Of a DNA stretch of 20,736 nt, positions 7,375-15,200 are shown piece by piece (positions within the stretch are counted from its first letter, which is position 1; each line of letters opens with the position of its first letter). The notes beneath the pieces were generated by a model. It searched no databases. It was given only the letters and a program-made list of their open reading frames with translations, and was not told the origin of the DNA. Both the position numbers and the translations under genes were made by a program. The stretch is from Firmicutes bacterium CAG:552. Its GTDB lineage: Bacteria; Bacillota; Clostridia; Christensenellales; Pumilibacteraceae. Location of the stretch: positions 8,409 through 29,144 of the forward strand of contig FR884046.1 of the NCBI GenBank assembly GCA_000435495.1. Reading direction: 5' to 3'.

Positions 7375-8706
7375 CTATAAATAATATTCTTCCTTATCCG
7401 AAGGTTTGTCATCGGCATAAATCCACTGTTGCTGTGGCAAAGTGTTTTGCCACTTTCCTCCTTTTAACCTATGACATTCTTCCGTCGCAAGCACCCATTT
7501 TGTTACGACAGGGCGTGACGGCGTAAATTCGTAATACTCTCCTTCGTAATATGTACCGAAATAAGACGAATCCGTTTCCAAAATAAGCGTAGGCACATTA
7601 AGAACGTCGTTATGAAATTCAAACGGTTCGCCGTTTTTTTCGCCGACAAAGCTAAACTCGTTTGCGGTAAGTTTAATTTTACCTTTGCCTACTATCTCGG
7701 CAGTGTATTGTTTGTCTATGTAGTGATCGTTAGGAAGCATGCCCAAGGTAACCTCCTCTTCCATACAAAAGTCCGGATTGCTCTTTATCTCTCTATATAC
7801 AGCCCTACGCTGCAATTCATACCAAACTCTTATCGTTTTAGGAATCACGCAATCTTTGTCTAACGGCACAAGGTCGTAGTAATCGTTTATTGTAGCTCCG
7901 TTACCGCAATGCGTACAAACTATTTTGTTGCCTTCGCCCTTCATTTCGAATTCGCTGCCACACTTAGGGCATCTGAAAAGATGTTCTTCGAGTTTGTTTG
8001 CGACGGTTTCGTTGCCTTTATATTTAATGCGCATGGTTTTATTCCATTCGAAATCGTCGTTATAAATGGCTTTGTCGATTTTTCGCTCAATCTCTTCGGG
8101 CGAAAGATTATCGATTTCTTCGGGGGTAAAAAGTTTGTCAAGCGTAGCAACTACCTTGCCCGCTCTTACCGCTATGTTCCATTGAGTATTGGACATATAG
8201 CCGCCCTTAATGTTGACGCAATAAACTGGCATCCGCATGTGTTTGATAAGTTTTCCCGTACCTATCATGCACGGCTGATTCGTTCCGGAAATGCTAGACT
8301 TTCCTTCGGGAAAAAACGCTATGTTTCCACCGTCTTTGACTACCTGTTTAAGCTCTTTTATCGTGTGCATGTCAGCCGTGAAGTTGCGCTTAGGTATAAC
8401 GTGCATTATATCGAATATAAAGTGCAGGTGTTTACGAAAAAACTCACAGTACGCAGCCATAAAATTCAGTTTTATGGGGTAAAACGCCGAAACAACGTAG
8501 ATATAATCGCATCTCGACGTATGATTGGCAACGACTATAAACTGCTCTTTGATATTTTTTACGCCGACGTTATCGACGATTTCAACGTTCATCGGGCGTT
8601 TTAAAAACGGTCTAAGTACAAAATTCATCAAGCATTTGTATGCAAATACGCTTATAGCTTTGCCCTTGCGGGTAGCCATTTTCTTTCTTAAATCCAACTT
8701 TGACAT
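7375..8706 (-). CDS. PlsC-like lysophospholipid acyltransferase with C-terminal zinc ribbon
   Basis: The product has 443 residues. The N-terminal ~220 residues are an LPLAT/PlsC-type acyltransferase domain. Block I is NHTSRCD, with His62 and Asp67 as the catalytic HX4D pair. Block III is FFPEGKSS (FPEG at 132-135), and a block IV-like PVYCVNIKGG starts at 160. Such enzymes transfer a fatty acyl chain to 1-acyl-glycerol-3-phosphate or a similar lysolipid at the inner membrane face. The family is usually about 240 residues, so almost half of this protein is extra. The extension opens with CPKC (246-249) and CTHC (264-267), a likely structural zinc ribbon, followed by about 170 residues I do not recognise. 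GGAG lies six bases before the ATG. The gene is monocistronic, with its own promoter and terminator. I cannot tell the acyl acceptor from the sequence, so I give no symbol. Confidence 0.88.
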   Translation of the reverse strand: MSKLDLRKKMATRKGKAISVFAYKCLMNFVLRPFLKRPMNVEIVDNVGVKNIKEQFIVVANHTSRCDYIYVVSAFYPIKLNFMAAYCEFFRKHLHFIFDIMHVIPKRNFTADMHTIKELKQVVKDGGNIAFFPEGKSSISGTNQPCMIGTGKLIKHMRMPVYCVNIKGGYMSNTQWNIAVRAGKVVATLDKLFTPEEIDNLSPEEIERKIDKAIYNDDFEWNKTMRIKYKGNETVANKLEEHLFRCPKCGSEFEMKGEGNKIVCTHCGNGATINDYYDLVPLDKDCVIPKTIRVWYELQRRAVYREIKSNPDFCMEEEVTLGMLPNDHYIDKQYTAEIVGKGKIKLTANEFSFVGEKNGEPFEFHNDVLNVPTLILETDSSYFGTYYEGEYYEFTPSRPVVTKWVLATEECHRLKGGKWQNTLPQQQWIYADDKPSDKEEYYL

Positions 8707-8736
8707 ACTTAACTCCGTACAAAAAATCTAAGCTGT

Positions 8737-8765
8737 ATTGTATCATAAACACATACTGTAGTCAA
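8737..8765 (-). promoter_or_regulatory. Sigma-A type promoter of the acyltransferase gene
   Basis: The minus strand has -35 TTGACT (8760-8765), a 17-base spacer ending in TGA (extended -10), and -10 TACAAT (8737-8742). Transcription would begin near 8730, about 24 bases before the ATG. Its presence separates this gene from galE upstream. Confidence 0.78.
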
Positions 8766-8939
8766 GTTAATTCTACTACTGTTTAACAACTTTTACATAA
8801 AAAGTATTATTTCGTCAGTTTTTTGTCTGAAACAATAAAAATACGTTGCAATAATTACAAAACGCAGCTTGCAAAACCGAGTCAAATACAACTACGGAAA
8901 GCTTACGTAAATAATGCAACGCACTTTAAATTTAGTATG

Positions 8940-9941
8940 TTATTTAATTTTGCCTGAAAAATTCTTTCGAGCGTATGCCAGACAAGAGCGAGCCATGTCG
9001 GTAAGATTATAAACAGGCGCAAATCCTAATTCTTTTTTAGCCTTGTCGCAACAAGCTACAAGTTCGGCTACGTCACCCTCTCGTCTCGGCATTATGCGAT
9101 AAGGAATATCTCGCTCTTCCACGTCGCAAAAAGCTCGCAGTACCTCCAAAACAGAACTGCCTTTACCTGTACCGAGATTGTACACCTTTAAGCCGTCCAT
9201 GTTTTTCAATGCAAGCGAATGTCCTTCGGCAAGGTCGCAAACGTGAATATAATCTCGCACTCCGGTACCGTCGACAGTGGGATAATCGTTGCCGAAAACA
9301 CCCAAATACTCTCTTTTGCCGAGAGCGACCTCGGTTATATAAGGCGCAAGGTTATTGGGATATACGGGGTTTTCGCCGATCATTGCGGAAGGATGCGCCC
9401 CTATGGGATTAAAATATCGCAAAATCGTTACGTTAAGCGAGTAACGACGCCATATATCTGCTAATATTTTTTCGCAAATTATTTTGGTTTCGCCATAAGG
9501 ATTGGCTGCGTTTCCGACTATCCCGTTTTCATCGACAGGCATCTTTTGACGAGAGTCGTAAACCGTTGCCGACGAAGAAAACACGACGTTATTTACACCC
9601 GTTTTTAACATCGCCCTAAGCAAAGTAACGATGCCGCCTACGTTTGTCGAATAGTATTCGAGCGGTTTTAATGAGCTTTCTTTTACGGATTTAAGCCCCG
9701 CAAAGTGAATTACTGCGTCCGGTTTAAACTTCTCTATTGCGTTTACAAGCCCGATTTCGTCAAGAACGTCGCCTTTAATCAGCGTAGGTTTAACACCCGT
9801 AATAGCTGCTATTCCGTTAATTACCGAAGCGTCGCTGTTTGACAAATTGTCATAAAGAAGCACTTTGTTACCGTCTGAAATCAAATTTACGGCGGTATGG
9901 CTGCCTATATAACCCGCCCCGCCCGTCAAAAGCACTCTCAT
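8940..9941 (-). CDS. galE: UDP-glucose 4-epimerase
   Basis: This 333-residue extended short-chain dehydrogenase interconverts UDP-glucose and UDP-galactose using bound NAD. The dinucleotide motif is GGAGYIG (7-13). The catalytic residues Ser124, Tyr149 and Lys153 fall at the same positions as in E. coli GalE (338 residues). The enzyme feeds galactose use and also the making of surface polysaccharide. The start codon overlaps the stop of the kinase gene by 4 bases (ATGA), with only a weak Shine-Dalgarno sequence, so translation is probably coupled. It is the last gene of the fum operon. I saw no strong terminator in the 233 bases after it. That gap has a 7-base inverted repeat (8844-8850 with 8915-8921) around a 64-base loop, followed by a T-rich stretch, and the promoter of the next gene. 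Confidence 0.95.
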   Translation of the reverse strand: MRVLLTGGAGYIGSHTAVNLISDGNKVLLYDNLSNSDASVINGIAAITGVKPTLIKGDVLDEIGLVNAIEKFKPDAVIHFAGLKSVKESSLKPLEYYSTNVGGIVTLLRAMLKTGVNNVVFSSSATVYDSRQKMPVDENGIVGNAANPYGETKIICEKILADIWRRYSLNVTILRYFNPIGAHPSAMIGENPVYPNNLAPYITEVALGKREYLGVFGNDYPTVDGTGVRDYIHVCDLAEGHSLALKNMDGLKVYNLGTGKGSSVLEVLRAFCDVEERDIPYRIMPRREGDVAELVACCDKAKKELGFAPVYNLTDMARSCLAYARKNFSGKIK

Positions 9942-10540
9942 CGACTTGCTACCAAACGGGTAAGAGCTTCTACAATGTCTTTTATCTGTGCGTTAGTCGT
10001 GTTTATACACAAATCGTAATTAAATTTGTCACCCCAGCTAAGTCCCGTGTAAAACGAATAATACTTTGCTCTATGTCGATCCACCGTACGAATTTTACGC
10101 CATAATTGCATATCGGTAAGAGTTTCGTGACCTTTTTCCCGACAACGAGCCATACGAGATGCTTTATCCGCATATACAAAGACTCTGAGCGGATGACGAT
10201 CTTTAAGAATATAATCGGCGCAACGACCGACTATTATGCAGTCGGATTTATCCGCCATTTCCGTTATAATATTGCTCTGCTCTGCATAAACGGTATTTGC
10301 CTGCATAACGGCTGCGGAAGGCTGAGAATAAAAAGTTCTGCCTATCGTAATCGGATAATTAGCTATGGGATTATGTTCCAATATTTGTTTAACATACGAC
10401 TCTGCCAAATCCGTCTTTTGTGAAATCTGACTTATTATTTCGCTATCGTAATATGCGTATCCGAGTTTTTCGGCAAGACGTTTGCCGAGTTCTCTGCCTC
10501 CGCTACCGAACTGTCTGCCTATCGTGATGGTTTTATTCAT
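9938..10540 (-). CDS. Cytidylate kinase-like P-loop protein
   Basis: The product has 200 residues. It opens with the nucleotide-binding segment IGRQFGSGGRELGKRLA (7-23), a glycine-rich loop typical of the cytidylate-kinase-like family (AAA_26) that is widespread in Clostridia. The following YYDSEII also fits that family. The conserved middle and C-terminal helices contain several Arg residues that could contact phosphates. Canonical Cmk is somewhat longer (about 220-230 residues) and begins differently, so a true CMP kinase activity is unproven and the substrate is unknown. It lies 8 bases after fumB. A GGAG for it sits inside the end of fumB, 12 bases from the ATG, which is a longer spacing than usual. 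Its stop overlaps the galE start. The coupling to fumarase and epimerase genes gives no obvious shared pathway. Confidence 0.85.
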   Translation of the reverse strand: MNKTITIGRQFGSGGRELGKRLAEKLGYAYYDSEIISQISQKTDLAESYVKQILEHNPIANYPITIGRTFYSQPSAAVMQANTVYAEQSNIITEMADKSDCIIVGRCADYILKDRHPLRVFVYADKASRMARCREKGHETLTDMQLWRKIRTVDRHRAKYYSFYTGLSWGDKFNYDLCINTTNAQIKDIVEALTRLVASR

Positions 10541-10548
10541 AATCTATA

Positions 10549-11079
10549 CTAGCTCCTTTTTTCGTATATATCGTTTCCGTAGCTGTCTATAGCCACAATT
10601 ACGGGAAAATCTTTTACGGTAATTCTGCGTACCGCTTCCGTCCCTAGGTCTTCATACGCTATTACCTCAGACACCGTTATACATCTGCTGTACAAAGCTC
10701 CGGCTCCGCCTATGGCAGCAAAGTATACGCAACCGTTACGGACAATAGCCCGTTTTACCTCATCGTTACGAAATCCCTTGCCGATCATGGCTTTAAGTCC
10801 GTTATCCATAAGCGTAGGCGCATACGAATCCATGCGCATCGAAGTTGTAGGTCCTGCGCTGCCTATTACATCGCCGCTTTTTGCTGGGCAAGGTCCGACA
10901 TAATATATGGTTTCTCCCTTTATATTTACTTCGGTTTGTCCCTTTCCGATAGCAGCAACGATGCGTTTGTGAGCTGCGTCTCTGCCTGTAATCATCTCGC
11001 CCGTAAGCAAAACGGTATCGCCGCATTTTAAAGATTTTATTACCTCATCGGATATAGGCAGGTTTATTCTCTTTGTCAT
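10549..11079 (-). CDS. fumB: Class I fumarate hydratase, beta subunit
   Basis: The product has 176 residues and corresponds to the C-terminal domain of one-chain class I fumarases. Visible signatures are TGRDAAHKR (31-39 region), YVGPCPAK and the glycine/serine/threonine-rich run leading to MRMD, and MIGKG. These form the substrate pocket completed by the alpha subunit. The alpha/beta pair catalyses fumarate + water to L-malate. The related L(+)-tartrate dehydratase TtdAB has longer subunits and is less likely. GGAG lies six bases before the ATG at 11079. That ATG overlaps the alpha stop as ATGA. The frame is open further upstream to 11289, but that extension overlaps fumA throughout and is not family-like, so I did not use it. 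The symbol denotes the subunit, not E. coli FumB. Confidence 0.93.
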   Translation of the reverse strand: MTKRINLPISDEVIKSLKCGDTVLLTGEMITGRDAAHKRIVAAIGKGQTEVNIKGETIYYVGPCPAKSGDVIGSAGPTTSMRMDSYAPTLMDNGLKAMIGKGFRNDEVKRAIVRNGCVYFAAIGGAGALYSRCITVSEVIAYEDLGTEAVRRITVKDFPVIVAIDSYGNDIYEKRS

Positions 11080-11912
11080 ATTATTCTCCTTGCCTTGCGG
11101 TGCGCATTGCATTGAATGGCAACGCCTACGGGTAATGCGGCAATATGAGTGGGATATGTCTCTATCCTTACTTCTAACGCCGTATTTACTCCTCCGAAGC
11201 CCTGAACGCCTATCCCCGATTCGTTTATGCGTTTTAACACAGCTTGCTCCATTTCGGCAACATCCTGTCTCTGAGACGGCGTTCCGCACTCTCTGAGTAA
11301 CGCTTCTTTAGCTATCTGCATAGCGTAATCCGCAGTGCCGCCTATTCCCACGCCCACTATTATCGGCGGACACGGATTTGCGCCGGCAGAAGTTACCGCC
11401 TCTACTATCTTATCCATAACGCCCTCTTTCCCGGCAGCAGGAGTAAGCATATATAACTTGCTCATGTTTTCACTGCCGAACCCCTTAGGCAAAAACGTCA
11501 GTTCGACCTTATCTCCGGGGCAAAGCGTGACGTGAATTATAGCAGGGGTATTGTCGGAAGTATTTTTTCTCGTAAGCGGATCGAGAACGCTGCTGCGGCA
11601 ATTATTCTCCTTGTAGCCTTGTCTGACGCCCTCGTTGACCGCTTTGTTAAAATCACCGTTAAAATGAACGTCTACTCCTATTTTTGCAAAAATAACAGCC
11701 ATGCCGGTATCCTGACAAACAGGGATATGATTTTCGGAGGCTATGCGTGCATTTTCGATTATTGCACCGAGCGCAAACGAACTTGCGGATACCGCTTCGC
11801 CTTTTTCGGCAGCTTTAAGTGCGTCCATAACGCCGTCGGCGAGAGTGAAACACGCTTCGCCTACCATATCTTTTACGCTTTTTACTATTACCTCAGTATC
11901 GATTTCTCTCAT
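11076..11912 (-). CDS. fumA: Class I fumarate hydratase, alpha subunit ([4Fe-4S])
   Basis: The product has 278 residues and carries the Fe-S cluster of an oxygen-labile fumarase. Cys66 (PVCQDTG), Cys181 (NPCPP) and Cys268 (near the C-terminus, IQCNAHRKARR) are the three expected cluster ligands. Their order and spacing resemble those of the single-chain Leishmania enzyme. GFGSEN (144-149) and GVGIGG (187-192) are also family signatures. The N-terminus MREI matches the usual start of the family. No Shine-Dalgarno site precedes the ATG. Instead a -10 box ends seven bases upstream, so the mRNA is probably leaderless. It is the first gene of fumA-fumB-kinase-galE and shares ATGA with fumB. The role could be in a partial, reductive or oxidative C4-acid pathway. 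No other TCA gene is in the window. Confidence 0.95.
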   Translation of the reverse strand: MREIDTEVIVKSVKDMVGEACFTLADGVMDALKAAEKGEAVSASSFALGAIIENARIASENHIPVCQDTGMAVIFAKIGVDVHFNGDFNKAVNEGVRQGYKENNCRSSVLDPLTRKNTSDNTPAIIHVTLCPGDKVELTFLPKGFGSENMSKLYMLTPAAGKEGVMDKIVEAVTSAGANPCPPIIVGVGIGGTADYAMQIAKEALLRECGTPSQRQDVAEMEQAVLKRINESGIGVQGFGGVNTALEVRIETYPTHIAALPVGVAIQCNAHRKARRII

Positions 11913-11918
11913 ATTTTA

Positions 11919-11947
11919 ATTATACTATATAAAAAGTTTTATGGCAA
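11919..11947 (-). promoter_or_regulatory. Sigma-A type promoter of the fumarase operon
   Basis: The minus strand has -35 TTGCCA (11942-11947), a 17-base spacer and a perfect -10 TATAAT (11919-11924). Only six bases separate the -10 from the ATG of fumA, so the predicted first transcribed base is the A of that ATG at 11912. Confidence 0.78.
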
Positions 11948-11949
11948 GC

Positions 11950-12130
11950 GAAATGCAAAAATTCACAAATTAAATATAACAGATTAAATTCGTTTTGCAC
12001 AAAAAACAGGCAGTTCGCCATCCGTGCAGATTGCCGCAAAAACTCGGGCAAGAGACGCTGCCAAGGCGCAAGCGAGCGATTAGACTCTATTCATCTTTGC
12101 CGTTTACTCCCCGATACCGGTCTTACACAA
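11950..12130. other. Intergenic stretch with no recognised gene
   Basis: Between the giant-gene terminator and the fumarase promoter lies DNA that is richer in G+C than the neighbouring AT-rich spacer, mainly 11995-12120. It contains several short inverted repeats (for example TTGCC and GGCAA around a 10-base loop near 12030-12055). A 60-codon plus-strand frame crosses it but has no Shine-Dalgarno site and an Arg/Pro-rich translation, so I do not call it a gene. No tRNA or known RNA family was recognised. Confidence 0.4.
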
Positions 12131-12132
12131 AT

Positions 12133-12166
12133 AAAAAAGCTACGCCAAAGTTTCCTTTAGCGCAGC
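12133..12166 (-). terminator. Strong Rho-independent terminator of the giant LRR gene
   Basis: In the minus direction a 12-base-pair stem (GCTGCGCTAAAG with CTTTGGCGTAGC, two G-T wobbles) closes on a GAAA tetraloop and is followed by six T, then ATTTG. It lies about 55 bases past the stop codon and is the best terminator in the window. Confidence 0.9.
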
Positions 12167-12222
12167 CTCTTTATTAGCTGTTACGAACAATTCCCTATCG
12201 GAGTCGTTCGAAGTCGATTAAA

Positions 12223-15200
12223 TTACGCTTCTTCGTACACTATCTTCGCATTGCAATTTCTGTTCCAGCCGGGAACCCAATCCGCAGATGCGGAAGATCT
12301 GCCTTTGCAATTTATCGTCTGAGCATTGGTCCATCCGCTGAATGCGTCGCTTTCAATAGAGCTTACGGAAATGGGTATGTCGAACGAACGAATGGACGTA
12401 CAACCCTTAAACGCCTTCTTTCCGTATCCTATAACGGATATGGGAAGGATAAGTTCTTTAAGCGACGAGCATCCTTCGAAAACAGACTCATTAATTATGC
12501 CGTAGGTTAAGTGTCCGTTAAGCGGGCTGCTCTCCAAAGACAACTTGGTAAGCGAGCGACAATTCTTAAATGCGGATTCGCCCAATGTTACAAGTTTGCA
12601 TTTGTCAAGGTTTATGCTCTTGAGCGAAACGCAATCTTTGAATACTCCTGCGTATACCATAGTAATCGAATCGGGAAGAACAACGGTTTCGAGCGAAGAA
12701 CAACCTGCAAAAGCTTCTTCTCCTAACATATATACCTTATTATCGGTAATATTAACCGTCTTAAGTTTTGTGTTGTCCGCAAACGTTCCGTCATTCTTAA
12801 TCGTAGACTCGGTTATCCAATCGATGTCGGTAAAGCCGCATCCTCTGAACGAATAATCTCCGGCTCTGACTGTCGCTGCGAACTCAACGGTATCGAGTTG
12901 TGAGCAACCGTCAAACGCATAATTGTTTATTTCATTTGCCTTAAGTGCAATTACGCTCTTAAGCGCCGTGCAACCTTTAAACGCCGCTTCGCCGATTGTA
13001 GTAAACGGTAGCGTCACAGACGTTAATGCCGTGCAGTTTTCAAACATTTTCTTGTTGGTGCCGGTAACGGATATGCCGTCCTCGAATACGACTTCATTCA
13101 ATACCGAAGAGTTAGCGAACGCCTCAGCTCCGATAGACGATACCTTGCTATGAACGGTAATCTTCTTTATCGCAGCTCTGCCGAACGCACCTTGGGAAAT
13201 AGTGGTTATCTGCGCAGGTATCGAATAAGTATCGAGCTCGATACCTCCGAATGCGCCTGACGCTATAGTATTTGCCTTAGCAAGCAACGTAGAATTTACG
13301 CCGGCTTTAGTCATCGCAACAATAGTCGTTTCGTCGCTGCTGTATATTACTCCGTCGACCTCTTTGTAAGCGGCATTTTCGCCTTCGGTCGGATAATTTA
13401 CAACGGTGGTTTCCACATCGGTAATCTTTCCGTTAAGCTGAGTCTTACGAACCACCATAACGTTACCGTCTTTAGCCGTGTAAGTTCCGATTTCGATTTC
13501 GGTAAGCAATTTACATCCGCCGAACGCCATGTAACCGATATTGGAAATCATGGTGTGTCCTTCTTCGTTTTTATTGAACACAAGAGAGGAAAGAGCCGAG
13601 CAGTCTTCGAACATTCTATCGCCCAAACTGATAGTATAGTCGGTTCCGCTATTTCTAATCGAAGCCGTGGATACGGAAGCAAGACTGCCGCAATTTGCAA
13701 ATACTCTCGAGCCGAACAACATATTTGCTCTGTTTGCTTCGATCTCTACGGAAGCAAGTTTGCTGCAATCTGCAAAAGCCTCGCTGCCCACTGCGCCGCA
13801 AGTTAATCTTACCGATGCAAGTGCAGTACCCTTAAATGCTCTTTCGCCTATCTTCTTAATTTTGTCTTCGGGCAAATTAATCTTAGCAAGTGACGAGCAT
13901 CCGTTAAACGCATCATCGGAAATCGAAACGTAAGCGTACGGAACGATCGTATCGGGGAATACTACTTCCTCGAGCTTAGTACAATTTTCGAATGCCTTAG
14001 AGCCGATAGCTCCGTTAAGAAGCGAATAGCTCAAATTTGCAGCAACCGTACCTGCATCGCCAATACCTCCCATTACTTCGAAGTATTTAAGATTCACACA
14101 ATCCTTGAATGCGTTTGCACCGATCATCGCATACAGAGAGTCGGCAAGAGTTGTAGAATAATCTTCTTCGGCGGTAACTGTCGTAAGCGAAGTACAACCT
14201 TCGAACGCATTGTTACCTATTGCAGGATAATAAGTGGTATAGCTCATGCTGCTGACAGAGCGAGAACGCAATCTGCGAGGAAGCACAAGCGACGTAACAG
14301 ATGTACATCCCTTAAATGCACTTCCTTCTATCTTAAGCAATCCGTTGCCTAACGGCTGGAACTCGATTGTCTTAAGAGACTGACAATCCTGGAATGCGCT
14401 TTCGCCTATAAAGCCAACGGTATTGGCAATGTATGCATTTTCAATAATCGTATCGTAGAATGCATACGCTCCTATATAAGTCAACGAGCCCGGCAATTTT
14501 GCATTAAGGCTTATACAGTTCTTAAACGCATTGTCGCCTATAGTTTCGAGTAAAACATCGCTCAAGTTTATATCGGTAAGTTTTGCGCAACCTTCGAATG
14601 CGCTTGCGCCAATTGACTTTATAGAATCGGGAAGCACTACCGAAGTAAGGTTACGGCAATTCTTAAACGCATTATCTCCTATAGAGGTAAGAACTTCGGG
14701 CAATGCTATGGAAGTCAACGAAGATCCTGCGAATACGCCGTCTCCGAGTTCTTCTACCGTAGACGGGATTTCTACGCTACCTTCTCGTGCTATCGGGTAA
14801 ATCATGATCTGCGTAAACGCCTTATCGTATACGACGCCGTCCTTTATTGAAAGCGTCGGGTTACCGTCTTCGAGCTCTATCTTAGAGAGTCTGCAACCCA
14901 TGAACGGCGATGCGCCGAACGTAAGAAGAGTAGACGGGATGCTTATCTCGCTTATAGCCGTGTTACGGAACGCATAATCGCCGATACCTTCTACCAAGCC
15001 TAAATTTGTTATGCTTGAAAGTTTTTCGCAATTATCGAATGCCTGGTCGCCTATAGCGGGCATAGCGACATATACGTAGTTACCGGAAGTTCCGGTTCTC
15101 TTGGTACCGTTAACAAGTCTTTCTGCAAATACTACAGATTCGATAGACGAACAGCCGTAGAAAGCTTTTGTACCTATAGTAATACCGTCAACACCGCCTT

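Noticed and set aside
8844..8921. Inverted repeat after galE as a terminator
   Set aside because: The arms are only 7 bases with a 64-base loop. A T-rich stretch follows, but the structure is too weak to call.
11080..11289. N-terminal extension of the fumarase beta frame
   Set aside because: It overlaps fumA in another frame and is Arg/Cys-rich without similarity to the family. The ATG at 11079 has a good ribosome site and couples to the fumA stop.
11995..12177. 60-codon plus-strand ORF between the terminator and the fumarase promoter
   Set aside because: It reads through the terminator stem, lacks a ribosome site and promoter, and has a composition unlike the real genes.
12196..12206. 11-base match to positions 1-11 near the ends of the two LRR genes, as a possible attachment or duplication site
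   Set aside because: Dozens of 11-base matches are expected by chance in a window this size, and the flanks do not match.
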